Assembly: GCA_963834685.1 (NCBI GenBank)
Contig: CAWICW010000017.1
Coordinates: 62,001 to 126,000, forward strand
Direction: 5' to 3'
DNA from: Palsa-504 sp963834685
Lineage (GTDB): Bacteria; Actinomycetota; Actinomycetes; Streptosporangiales; Streptosporangiaceae
Length of the DNA: 64,000 bases
Shown: positions 43,336 through 50,960 of the stretch, one piece after another
Position numbering within the stretch: the stretch's first letter is position 1
Layout: each line of letters starts with the position of its first letter
Program-made: the position numbers and the translations under genes
The notes under the pieces: model-generated
What the model saw: only the letters and a program-made list of their open reading frames with translations
What the model was told of the DNA's origin: nothing
Database searches by the model: none

Positions 43336-44084
43336 CCGTGGTTCTCCATTTCCTCCCCCGAACCCACCCGAAGGCGTGGTGTTCCGGGCGTGGCGGGGAA
43401 GTTGCGCTGGACGAAGGAGGCGATATGTCTGCGGAGCAAGCGCGCGGCACGGCCGGCGTCGCCGGTCTCGGCGGCGTGCAGGACGCTGCGGTGTTCGGCC
43501 GCCTCGTGCTCCCAGCTCGGGACCAGGGGCGGGGACGTGGGATCGTCCCGCCAGGCGGCCGCGCTGACCAGGGCGGTCTGGTCGCGCAGGTCATCGAGCA
43601 TGCGGACCAGCAACGGGTTGCCGCATCCGGCGTACAGCTCGCGGTGGAAGTCGCGGTTGGCCAGGCTGCGCTCGGCCTGGTCGGCTGAGGCGTCGGCCCG
43701 GTCCAGGGCGTCGTGCGCTGGCCGCCAGTCATGCTGCCCGGTGACCGCCCGGCCGAGCGCCTCGGGCTCGAGCAGCAGGCGCAGGTCGTAGATGTGCCGG
43801 GCCTGCTCGTCGTCGAAGGTGCGGACGACGGCGCCCTTGTAGGGATGCATGGTGACCAGGCCCGCGCCGGCCAGGGTCTTCAGCGCCTCGCGCACCGGGG
43901 TCTTGGAGACGCCGAGCACCGCGGCCAGGTCGGTCTCGACCAGGGACCGCCCGGACTTGAGCTCGCCGACCAGGATCGCGTGCTTGATCGCCTCGAGCAC
44001 GGCCACCGTCCGGGACGGCAGCGCGCCCGCGGCTCCGGTCAGGAACGCCGACCTCGGCGGAGAGTCCGGAATCATGTATCGCAT
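43332..44084 (-). CDS. GntR/FadR-family repressor of the pentonate operon
   Basis: A 250-residue regulator: winged helix KHAILVGELKSGRSLVETDL, then AAVLGVSKTPVREALKTLAG, and an all-helical FCD ligand domain with DLRLLLEPEALGRAV, NRDFHRELYAGCGNPLLVRM and EHRSVLHAAETGDAGRAARL, whose Asp/His residues usually bind a metal and a carboxylate ligand. First gene of the operon and coupled to the KDA dehydratase by a 4-bp overlap. An operator-like palindrome (TCATATATGA) begins 2 bp upstream of ATG 44084, which suggests a leaderless or very short leader mRNA. Alternatively the second ATG at 44075 is used. The likely effector is the sugar acid or its keto product. Confidence 0.92.
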   Translation of the reverse strand: MRYMIPDSPPRSAFLTGAAGALPSRTVAVLEAIKHAILVGELKSGRSLVETDLAAVLGVSKTPVREALKTLAGAGLVTMHPYKGAVVRTFDDEQARHIYDLRLLLEPEALGRAVTGQHDWRPAHDALDRADASADQAERSLANRDFHRELYAGCGNPLLVRMLDDLRDQTALVSAAAWRDDPTSPPLVPSWEHEAAEHRSVLHAAETGDAGRAARLLRRHIASFVQRNFPATPGTPRLRVGSGEEMENHG

Positions 44085-44085
44085 C

Positions 44086-44095
44086 TCATATATGA
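44086..44095 (-). promoter_or_regulatory. Palindromic candidate operator of the GntR-led operon
   Basis: TCATATATGA is a perfect 10-bp inverted repeat directly before the GntR start. It is A/T-rich in otherwise very GC-rich DNA, so it is probably also part of the -10 region. FadR-type regulators bind similar short palindromes. Confidence 0.5.
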
Positions 44096-44360
44096 CCGGT
44101 TCCGACCCTACGCGCGGCGACGCGGGATGTCAACGTCGGGTCCGCGGCCCGGGGAGTTAAGGTGGAATCAGCACGAGGTTGTGCCTAGGGTTCCGCTGGC
44201 CGTTCGTTCCTGCTGCGACCATAATCAGGACGGCCGGGACTGGACCAAGCGGCACCGCGACCCGGACCTGGGGCCCAGTAGACCTGGGCCCGGCCGGCCG
44301 GGGAACACCTGACGGGATAAAAACCCTGAGGGCTCCTGTTCAGCCTGCCTGAGGAGCCCG

Positions 44361-45254
44361 TTGGACCCGTCGAACAGCCTCTCGCTCACCGTCACCCTCG
44401 CGGTGCTGGCCGCCGCCGTCACGCACGCCGTCTGGAACGCCATCGCGCACGGCATCAAGGACCAGACGCTCGCCTTCGCCCTGATCGGCGTGGGCGGCGC
44501 CGCGGTGTCGATCCCGCTCGTCATCGTGGCCGCCATTCCCCGGTCATCCGCCTGGCCGTACCTGCTGGCGTCGGTGGGGATCCACGTGTTCTACAACCTG
44601 CTGCTGATGCAGTGCTACCGGCTGGGCGAGTTCAGCCAGGTCTACCCGCTGGCGCGCGGCGTCTCCCCGCTGGTGGTGACGATCCTGGCCGCGGTCTTCG
44701 TGCACGAGCACCTCGCGCTTCCCCAGATCGCCGGGGTGGCGGTCGTCTCAGCGGGGCTGGCCTTCCTGGTCTTCGGCGGGCGCCGGCCTGGCCTCGCGGG
44801 GGGGTCTGGGGGGGTCGTCCCCCCGGGCCAGCAGCGCGGCGCCTTCCTGGCCGCCGTCGGCACCGGCCTGACCATCGCTGCCTACACCACGGTCGACGGC
44901 GTGGGCGTGCGGGCCTCCGCGAGCCCGGTCGGCTACATCGGCTGGCTGATCCTGCTCCAGAGCCTGTGCGTCCCGCTGTTCGCGGTGGTCCGGCGGCGCG
45001 ACGTCCTGCTCAAGCAGCCGCCGCGGATCCTGCTGTCCGGCCTGGCCGCCGGGGCGCTGAGCGTGCTGGCCTACGGCTTGGTGCTGTGGGCCCAGACCCG
45101 GGGCGCGCTCGCGCCGATCGCCGCGCTCCGCGAAACCAGCGTGATCTTCGGCGCGATCATCGGGACGCTGGTGTTCCGCGAGCCGTTCGGCCGGACCCGG
45201 ATCGTAGCGACCGTCCTCGTCGTGGCGGGCATCGTGTTGCTGAACGTAGCCTAG
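44361..45254 (+). CDS. EamA-family (DMT) transporter
   Basis: A 297-residue membrane protein with about ten hydrophobic helices in two EamA repeats: VTLAVLAAAVTHAVWNAIAH, YPLARGVSPLVVTILAAVFV, ALRETSVIFGAIIGTLVFRE, then IVATVLVVAGIVLLNVA. It exports or imports a small metabolite across the plasma membrane; the substrate is unknown. TTG 44361 is used, with GAGGAG 4 bp upstream. Between the repeats the loop GGRRPGLAGGSGGVVPPG is encoded by two G7 runs at about 44798-44813, a slippage-prone stretch. A small Cys-rich gene starts 15 bp after its stop. Confidence 0.9.
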   Translation: MDPSNSLSLTVTLAVLAAAVTHAVWNAIAHGIKDQTLAFALIGVGGAAVSIPLVIVAAIPRSSAWPYLLASVGIHVFYNLLLMQCYRLGEFSQVYPLARGVSPLVVTILAAVFVHEHLALPQIAGVAVVSAGLAFLVFGGRRPGLAGGSGGVVPPGQQRGAFLAAVGTGLTIAAYTTVDGVGVRASASPVGYIGWLILLQSLCVPLFAVVRRRDVLLKQPPRILLSGLAAGALSVLAYGLVLWAQTRGALAPIAALRETSVIFGAIIGTLVFREPFGRTRIVATVLVVAGIVLLNVA

Positions 45255-45269
45255 GCCCATGGGGTCAAG

Positions 45270-45458
45270 GTGAGTTTCAACACGCCGAACTGGGTGCCCG
45301 TACCGGCGCTGCCCGAGACTCAAAACCATCTACCGGCGTGCGTGCGATGCGGCCACCAAGCTGGTGAACACCACGATCCCGCTAGCTGCTCGGTCCGGGG
45401 CCGCTGGTTGCGGCGCTGCCGGTGCACCGGCTACCTGAGGCCTGATTCGAACCCGTAA
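45270..45458 (+). CDS. Small Cys/His-rich putative zinc-binding protein
   Basis: A 62-residue protein starting with GTG. It contains CVRCGHQAGEHHDPASCSVR followed by RWLRRCRCTGY: Cys and His are spaced as in a compact zinc knuckle (CxxCGH, H, H, C, CxC), with a basic RGRWLRRCRC patch that could contact nucleic acid. No family name is recalled. The GGTCAAGG region before the start is a modest ribosome site. It closes the EamA transcription unit, with a strong terminator hairpin 66 bp after its stop. Confidence 0.5.
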   Translation: MSFNTPNWVPVPALPETQNHLPACVRCGHQAGEHHDPASCSVRGRWLRRCRCTGYLRPDSNP

Positions 45459-45523
45459 ATGCGGGGGCTGGCGGTCACGACGGGAGCCCGCGGGGGTTCT
45501 GTCAGCCTGCGCGCGTACAAGAA

Positions 45524-45556
45524 GGTGCCCGGCGGCGCAGGGTTCCGCCGGGCACC
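45524..45556 (+). terminator. Strong hairpin downstream of the EamA/small-protein unit
   Basis: GGTGCCCGGCGG (45524-45535) pairs perfectly with CCGCCGGGCACC (45545-45556) around a 9-nt loop: a 12-bp GC stem typical of actinobacterial intrinsic terminators without a U-tract. No gene is seen in the remaining gap to 45752. Confidence 0.6.
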
Positions 45557-45752
45557 GGGGCCGATATCCGATCGACCTGTTCCTACCCAGGGGAACGGGG
45601 CGGATACGGAAATGGATCGAAAAGTGCTGCCCCACGTAAGCATTTCGTCACAATTAGAAATCGCGGCGGCCGGACTCACGCTTGGTTCGGGCTGCTGGTC
45701 GGCGGACGCGCATGCCAGACTTCAGCCATGTGCCGATCGAAGGGAAGAGGTA

Positions 45753-46823
45753 ATGGTCGAGCCTTACCAAGCGGTGGGCCTGGTTCCCACCATGCGCGGC
45801 ATCCGCCACCGCGGCGAGATCGGCGTCAACATCGAGCACCTCTCGCACCTGATCAAGGCCGCGTCATGGCTGTCCAACCTGGACCTGCCGGTACGCCTCA
45901 TCGCCGTCCCTGAAGGCGCCCTGCAGGGATTCAACGATGAGGTCCTCGACCTGGACCACGAGACGTTCGCCCGCGAGTGCGCGATCGACATTCCTGGGCC
46001 GGAGACTGACGCGCTCGGCGCACTGGCCCGCCAATGGAACGCGTTCCTGATAGCCCAGGCCAAAGCCCGTCATCCGGAGTTCCCGGGACGCTTCTTTAAC
46101 GTCGGCTTCATCCTCAATCCGGACGGCGAGCTCATCCTCAGGCACCACAAGCTGGTGCCTCTGCTGCCGGTGGAGCACTCGGTCACGCCGCACAACGTCT
46201 GGGACAAGTGGATCGAGCTCAACGGCTACAGCCTGGATGCGTTCTACCCGGTGGCTGACACCGAGATCGGCCGACTCGGCCTGCTGATGGCCAACGAGGG
46301 CTCCTACCCGGAGAACGCTCGCGGTCTCGCGATGAACGGCGCCGAGGTCGTCTACCGGGGCTCGTATCCCCACCCGCATGTCGGCAACGGCCTATTCGAG
46401 ATCCAGAACCGCGCTCGGGCGCTGGACAACAACTTCTATCTGGTCGTCTCCAACGTCGGCACGTACTACCTGCACACCGATTCCGACGTCCCGATCGACA
46501 CGTTCGGCGGCGGGTCCGCCGTTATCGACTATCGGGGCCAGATCGTCGGGCGGCACGACTACAGCGGCGGCTCGTCGTGGGTGGCCGGGACCATTGACGT
46601 CGAAGCGCTGCGCAAGTTCCGGGCCGGCGCGCAGTGGGACAACTGGATCAAGGACCTGACCACGGAGCAGTACCAGCTCATCTACGCCGACCCGGTCTAC
46701 CCGAAGAACCTCTACCTGGACCGTGCCCCCTACAGCCACGATGAGTACCGGCGCGAGGTCACCGACAGGCAGATCGAGCTGATGCACGAGCGCGACATCT
46801 GGCGGCGCCCGGACAAGGGCTGA
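45753..46823 (+). CDS. Nitrilase-fold protein with the catalytic Cys replaced by Ala
   Basis: A 356-residue CN-hydrolase-family protein similar to aliphatic amidase/formamidase. The Glu (Glu54 in AVPEGALQGF) and Lys (Lys133 in LRHHKLVPLLP) of the Glu-Lys-Cys triad are present. The nucleophile motif, LIICDDGNYPE in AmiE/AmiF-type enzymes, reads LLMANEGSYPE here, with Ala180 at the Cys position. The following NGAEVVYRGSYPHPHVGNGL and NRARALDNNFYLVVSNVG fit the family. Amide hydrolysis by the normal covalent route is therefore not expected; it may be a binding or scaffold protein, or use other chemistry. ATG 45753 has GAAGAGG 2-3 bp upstream; the longer upstream frame has no similarity. Confidence 0.85.
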   Translation: MVEPYQAVGLVPTMRGIRHRGEIGVNIEHLSHLIKAASWLSNLDLPVRLIAVPEGALQGFNDEVLDLDHETFARECAIDIPGPETDALGALARQWNAFLIAQAKARHPEFPGRFFNVGFILNPDGELILRHHKLVPLLPVEHSVTPHNVWDKWIELNGYSLDAFYPVADTEIGRLGLLMANEGSYPENARGLAMNGAEVVYRGSYPHPHVGNGLFEIQNRARALDNNFYLVVSNVGTYYLHTDSDVPIDTFGGGSAVIDYRGQIVGRHDYSGGSSWVAGTIDVEALRKFRAGAQWDNWIKDLTTEQYQLIYADPVYPKNLYLDRAPYSHDEYRREVTDRQIELMHERDIWRRPDKG

Positions 46824-47122
46824 GGCCGGGGGCGGATGGACCCGAAGCAGGTCAGCGGTGACCTTCCCCGTCGTGCCGCCGAAGCTGACACCGGTAACCC
46901 CGCCCAGGTTGGTGGACCCGGGAGCATCCCACTCCGCCATGTAGATCCCCCTTCAGGGGTTTCAGCCCGGCTTGCGAGACCGGTCATCATATTGAGGTGG
47001 TACTCGACGACGTGGGCTGCCCGTCGGACTTCATCGGCAGCTGACCTCCCGTACAAAGAGGCGGGCCCGGGGATAACCCCGGGCCCGGCCACGCTGCGGC
47101 GGCGCTCCGCCAGTTGGTGTCG
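46824..47122. other. Region between the nitrilase-fold gene and the aldehyde dehydrogenase
   Basis: Apart from the terminator at 47062, there is a minus-strand ATG at 46940 with an excellent ribosome site (AAGGGGG, 6 bp). It starts MAEWDAPGSTNLGGVTGVSF and then GGTTGKVTADLL. After 39 codons the frame runs antisense into the nitrilase-fold gene. The first part looks peptide-like (Gly/Thr/Val-rich). It may be the 5' end of a gene truncated by a rearrangement, or a small peptide gene; I recognise no family. Confidence 0.25.
47062..47087 (-). terminator. Terminator hairpin after the aminobutyraldehyde dehydrogenase gene
   Basis: CGGGCCCGGGG (47062-47072) and CCCCGGGCCCG (47077-47087) form an 11-bp perfect stem with an ATAA loop. 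It lies 36 bp after the stop of the minus-strand gene at 47123, the usual place for a terminator. Confidence 0.7.
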
Positions 47123-48556
47123 TCAGCTGCCGATGTAGCTCATGACGTGCTTGATGCGGGTGTAGTCCTCGAAGCCGTACATGGAAAGGTCCTTGCCGTA
47201 GCCGGAGTGCTTGAAGCCACCATGCGGCATCTCGGCCACGATCGGGATGTGGGTGTTGATCCAGACCGCGCCGAAGTCGAGGCGCTTGGCCATCCGCATG
47301 GCGCGGCCGTGGTCCTTGGTCCAGACGCTGGAGGCGAGCCCGTACTTAACGCCGTTCGCCCAGCGGACGGCCTCGTCCTCGTCGGAGAAGCGCTGGACGG
47401 TGATGACCGGGCCGAAGATCTCGTCCTGGATCATCTCGTCGTTCTGGTGCAGGCCGGCCACGACGGTGGGGGCGTACAGGTAGCCGCGGTCCCCCACCCG
47501 GTGCCCGCCGGCCACAAGCTCGGAATGCTCGGGCCGACGCTCGACGAAGCCCTCGACGCGGGCCAGCTGGTTCGAGTTGTTCAGCGGGCCGAAGTATGCG
47601 TCGGGCACGTCCAGTCCGCCGGTGGTCGTGTTGTTGGCCTGTTCGCCGAGCGCGGCGGTCAGGTCCGCGGCGATGCCGGGGCCGGCCAGCACGCGGGTCG
47701 CCGCGGTGCAGTCCTGCCCGGCGTTGAAGTAGCCTGCGCCGGCGATCCCCTCGGCCGCGGCCGCCACGTCCGCGTCGTCGAAGACCACGACGGGGGCCTT
47801 GCCGCCGAGCTCGAGGTGCACGCGCTTGAGGTCGTCGGCCGCGGCGCGCGCGACCTCCATGCCGGCCCGGACCGAGCCGGTGATCGAGACCATGCTGGGA
47901 GTCTTGTGCGCGACCAGCTCGCGGCCGGTGTCGCGGTCACCGCAGATCACGTTGAACACGCCCGGCGGCAGGAACTCGGCGGCGATCTCGGCCAGCAGGA
48001 TGGTGGAGGCGGGGGTGGTGTCGGACGGCTTGAGCACGACGGTGTTGCCCGCGGCGATGGCCGGCGCGAACTTCCAGACCGCCATCATCATCGGGTAGTT
48101 CCACGGCGTCACCTGGGCGCAGACGCCGATCGGCTCGCGCCGGATCATGGAGGTGTGGTCCTTCAGGTATTCGCCCGCGCTGCGGCCCTCCAGCACCCGG
48201 GCGGCGCCGGCGAAGAACCGGATCTGGTCCGCCGAGGGCGGGATCTCCTCTGACCTGGTCAGGGCGACCGGCTTGCCGGTATTGCGGGTCTCGGCCTCGA
48301 TCAGCTCGTCGGCCCGCTGCTCGACCGCGTCGGCGAGCCTGATCAGGGCCAGGCTGCGCTCGGACGGCGTGGCGTCCCGCCAGCTCTCGAACGCGTTCGC
48401 CGCGGCCTGCATGGCGGCATCCACGTCCTGGCGGCTGGATACCGGCGCGTGCGCGTAGACCTCGCCGGTACTGGGATCGATCACGTCGCTGGTGCGGCCA
48501 TCGCCGGCGTCGGTGAACTTGCCGTTCACGAAGTTCTGCAGCGTGCGGTCTGTCAT
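47123..48556 (-). CDS. Gamma-aminobutyraldehyde dehydrogenase-like ALDH
   Basis: A 477-residue NAD-dependent aldehyde dehydrogenase. Motifs: FVNGKFTDAGDG, VCAQVTPWNYPMMMAVWKFA, ITGSVRAGMEVARAAADDL, LELGGKAPVVVFDDADV with base Glu, catalytic Cys in YFNAGQDCTAATRVL, and EIFGPVITVQRFSDEDEAVR. INTHIPIVAEMPHGGFKHSG, YGKDLSMYGFEDYTRIKHVM is the typical end of the PatD/4-aminobutyraldehyde group. It would oxidise 4-aminobutanal from putrescine to GABA. ATG 48556 has GGAGGG 6-7 bp upstream. Divergent from an Lrp regulator and an aminotransferase that would make its substrate. Confidence 0.9.
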   Translation of the reverse strand: MTDRTLQNFVNGKFTDAGDGRTSDVIDPSTGEVYAHAPVSSRQDVDAAMQAAANAFESWRDATPSERSLALIRLADAVEQRADELIEAETRNTGKPVALTRSEEIPPSADQIRFFAGAARVLEGRSAGEYLKDHTSMIRREPIGVCAQVTPWNYPMMMAVWKFAPAIAAGNTVVLKPSDTTPASTILLAEIAAEFLPPGVFNVICGDRDTGRELVAHKTPSMVSITGSVRAGMEVARAAADDLKRVHLELGGKAPVVVFDDADVAAAAEGIAGAGYFNAGQDCTAATRVLAGPGIAADLTAALGEQANNTTTGGLDVPDAYFGPLNNSNQLARVEGFVERRPEHSELVAGGHRVGDRGYLYAPTVVAGLHQNDEMIQDEIFGPVITVQRFSDEDEAVRWANGVKYGLASSVWTKDHGRAMRMAKRLDFGAVWINTHIPIVAEMPHGGFKHSGYGKDLSMYGFEDYTRIKHVMSYIGS

Positions 48557-48657
48557 CTCCAGCCCTCCATCCGGCGGCACGTCTTCGCCTGCGGCATGTC
48601 ACGGTTCTCCGCGATCTCAATGACGAGCTTCGCAGAGACGGACTATCTCCACAAGTG

Positions 48658-48697
48658 AATCAGTTGCTATCTTTATATATACCTACGAAATCAGTTG
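48658..48697. promoter_or_regulatory. Direct repeats in the divergent Lrp / aldehyde dehydrogenase promoter
   Basis: AATCAGTTG occurs at 48658-48666 and again at 48689-48697, 31 bp apart (about three helical turns), flanking an AT-rich stretch (TATCTTTATATATACC). The 200-bp region between 48557 and 48756 has no gene. The repeats are good candidates for Lrp-family binding, with the core promoter between them. Confidence 0.5.
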
Positions 48698-48756
48698 GCC
48701 TATAGGTGGACATGATGCCGCGTGGGACACCGTGTCCTGGAGGAGGAGGCGACCGC

Positions 48757-49245
48757 ATGGCGCACAGCCCGAGGACGCTCCTGACCCAAGGCCCTAGTGG
48801 TCTCGTACCCGACGATATCTCCAAGCAGATCATCGAGCAGCTGCAGGAAGACGGCAGACGGTCCTACGCCGCGATCGGCAAGGCGATCGGGCTGTCCGAG
48901 GCGGCCGTCCGGCAGCGAGTCCAGCGTCTCCAGGACTCCGGCGTCATGCAGATCGTCGCGGTTACCGACCCGCTGACGCTGGGCTTCCACCGTCAGGCCA
49001 TGATCGCCATCAAGACCGACGGCGACCTGGAAAAGGTGGCCGACCAGCTGGCCGAGATGGACGAGATCGACTACGTGGTCATCTCGGCCGGCTCGTTCGA
49101 CGTGCTGGCCGAGGTCGTCTGCGAGGACGACGACCACCTGCTGGAGATCCTGAGCCGGGTCCGCGCGGTCCCGTTCGTCACCAGCACAGAAACCTTCGTA
49201 TACCTAAAACTCCGTAAGCAGACCTACTCCTGGGGAACGAGATGA
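48757..49245 (+). CDS. Lrp/AsnC-family regulator
   Basis: A 162-residue regulator. HTH: DDISKQIIEQLQEDGRRSYA, then AIGKAIGLSEAAVRQRVQRL; RAM effector domain: LGFHRQAMIAIKTDGDLEKV, VISAGSFDVLAEVVCEDDDH and PFVTSTETFVYLKLRKQTYS. The stop overlaps the start of the aminotransferase gene by 4 bp, so both are translated together. The divergent aldehyde dehydrogenase acts in the same pathway. The ligand is probably putrescine, GABA or the pathway amino acid. ATG 48757 has GGAGGAGG 7 bp upstream. Confidence 0.93.
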   Translation: MAHSPRTLLTQGPSGLVPDDISKQIIEQLQEDGRRSYAAIGKAIGLSEAAVRQRVQRLQDSGVMQIVAVTDPLTLGFHRQAMIAIKTDGDLEKVADQLAEMDEIDYVVISAGSFDVLAEVVCEDDDHLLEILSRVRAVPFVTSTETFVYLKLRKQTYSWGTR

Positions 49246-50624
49246 CATCCTCCCTCGACGCCATCGCCACCGAACAGGAAGCCGCCAAGCGCAACTTGTG
49301 GCTGCACTTCACCCGGATGTCCGGCTACGCCGACCAGGACGTCCCCGTGATCGTGCGCGGCTCGGGGGCCTACGTCTTCGACCAGCACGGGCGGCGTTAC
49401 CTGGACGGGCTGTCCGGCTTGTTCGTGACCCAGGTCGGCCACGGCCGCCAGGAGATCGCCGAGGCGGGCGCCCGGCAGGCCGGCGAGCTCGCGTACTTCC
49501 CGCTGTGGTCGTACGCCCATCCCAAGGCCATCGAGCTGGCGCGGCGGCTGGCCGACCTGGCCCCGGGCAACCTGAACCGGGTGTTCTTCACCACCAGCGG
49601 CTCGGAGGCCGTCGAGTCGGCGTGGAAACTCGCCAAGCAGTACTTCAAGCTGATCGGCCAGCCCGAACGGTACAAGGTGATCAGCCGCGAGATCGCCTAC
49701 CACGGGACCTCCATGGGCGCGCTGGCCATCACCGGCCTGGCCGACATCAAATACCCGTTCGAGCCGCTGACACCGGGCGGTGTCCGGGTGCCGAACACCA
49801 ACTTCTACCGGGCGCCCGCGTTCGTGCGTGACGACCTGGAGGCATTCAGCATCTGGGCCGCGGACGAGATCGAGCGGGCCATCCTCCGCGAGGGACCCAA
49901 GTCGGTCGCGGCGGTCTGCTTGGAGCCCGTGCAGAACTCCGGCGGCTGCTTCCCGCCGCCTCCCGGCTACTTCCAGCGGGTCCGGGAGATCTGCGACCGG
50001 TACGGCGTGCTGCTGGTCTCCGACGAGGTGATCTGCGCGTTCGGCCGGCTCGGCTACTACTTCGGTTCCGAGCGCTACGGGTACCAGCCGGACATCATCA
50101 CCTTCGCCAAGGGGGTCACGTCCGGCTACGCGCCGCTGGGCGGGATGCTGGTCAGCGACGTGCTGATGGAGCCGTTCACCTCCGGCACGGCGACGTTCCT
50201 GCACGGCATCACGTTCGCCGGCCACCCCGTATCCACCGCGGTCGCGCTGGCCAACCTGGACATCTTCGAGAAGGAAGACCTGCTGGGGAACGTCCGGGCG
50301 AACGAATCGAAGTTCCGTACCACCCTGGAGAAGCTCTGCGACCTGCCGATCGTCGGCGAGGTCCGGGGGGCCGGCTACTTCTACGGCATCGAGCTGGTCA
50401 AGGACAAGGTCACCCGGGAGACGTTCGACGACGACGAGTCGGAGCGGCTGCTACGCGGGTTCCTGTCCCAGGCGCTGTTCGACGCCGGGCTGGTGTGCCG
50501 CGCCGACGACCGTGGCGACCCGGTCATCCAGCTGGCGCCGCCGCTGATCTGCGGCCAGGAGCACTTCGACGAGATGGAGGGAATCCTGCGCGCGGTGCTC
50601 ACCGAGGCCTGGGCACGCCGCTAA
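49242..50624 (+). CDS. Class III aminotransferase (putrescine/beta-alanine-pyruvate type)
   Basis: A 460-residue PLP enzyme: NLWLHFTRMSGYADQDVPVI, YLDGLSGLFVTQVGHGRQEI, FFTTSGSEAVESAWKLAKQY, SREIAYHGTSMGALAITGL, the Asp of VLLVSDEVICAFGRLG, catalytic Lys in IITFAKGVTSGYAPLGG, and FLHGITFAGHPVSTAVALAN. The pattern is that of omega-amino acid/diamine:pyruvate transaminases. With the divergent aminobutyraldehyde dehydrogenase it suggests putrescine to GABA conversion. The gene overlaps the Lrp gene (ATGA). Substrate assignment is inference from neighbours. Confidence 0.93.
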   Translation: MTSSLDAIATEQEAAKRNLWLHFTRMSGYADQDVPVIVRGSGAYVFDQHGRRYLDGLSGLFVTQVGHGRQEIAEAGARQAGELAYFPLWSYAHPKAIELARRLADLAPGNLNRVFFTTSGSEAVESAWKLAKQYFKLIGQPERYKVISREIAYHGTSMGALAITGLADIKYPFEPLTPGGVRVPNTNFYRAPAFVRDDLEAFSIWAADEIERAILREGPKSVAAVCLEPVQNSGGCFPPPPGYFQRVREICDRYGVLLVSDEVICAFGRLGYYFGSERYGYQPDIITFAKGVTSGYAPLGGMLVSDVLMEPFTSGTATFLHGITFAGHPVSTAVALANLDIFEKEDLLGNVRANESKFRTTLEKLCDLPIVGEVRGAGYFYGIELVKDKVTRETFDDDESERLLRGFLSQALFDAGLVCRADDRGDPVIQLAPPLICGQEHFDEMEGILRAVLTEAWARR

Positions 50625-50960
50625 GCCGGAGGGCTCGTCCCCCGGGCCACGCTGTTCATCGGACTGTCTAGCCCTGACCTTCCGCGCCGCCATCTGGTGT
50701 TTACTCACCAGCTTCACCTTTCCGTTATGCCGGCAAGCTACGGAATTGCGGTGTTCGACGTCCACTCCGACCCTGAGGGCTTCGGCGGTCACACCAGCAT
50801 CACTGTCACCCAGTACCACGCGCTCGGTGCGGACCCGGTCAACCCCACTACCAGCGCCAAGGGCGCGTCGACCCCCGACTACACCGAGTTCGAGACCTTC
50901 ACCCTGGTCCGTCCGCACAGCGGATAACCGCCTACCGGGCGCAAAGGATACGGTCGGGGA
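50625..50960. other. Gap after the aminotransferase, containing a gene remnant
   Basis: In this 336-bp gap the only protein-like segment is the fragment at 50727-50927, listed separately. No terminator with a clear long stem and no promoter-like AT-rich stretch was noticed. Confidence 0.4.
50727..50927 (+). pseudogene. C-terminal fragment, possibly of an acid phosphatase/metallophosphoesterase
   Basis: The frame SYGIAVFDVHSDPEGFGGHT, SITVTQYHALGADPVNPTTS, ending in FETFTLVRPHSG, reads like the closing beta domain of a secreted purple-acid-phosphatase-like metallophosphoesterase. The start ATG at 50727 has no ribosome site and the similarity begins at once, so the much longer N-terminal part is absent. 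The family assignment is from general resemblance only. Confidence 0.4.
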
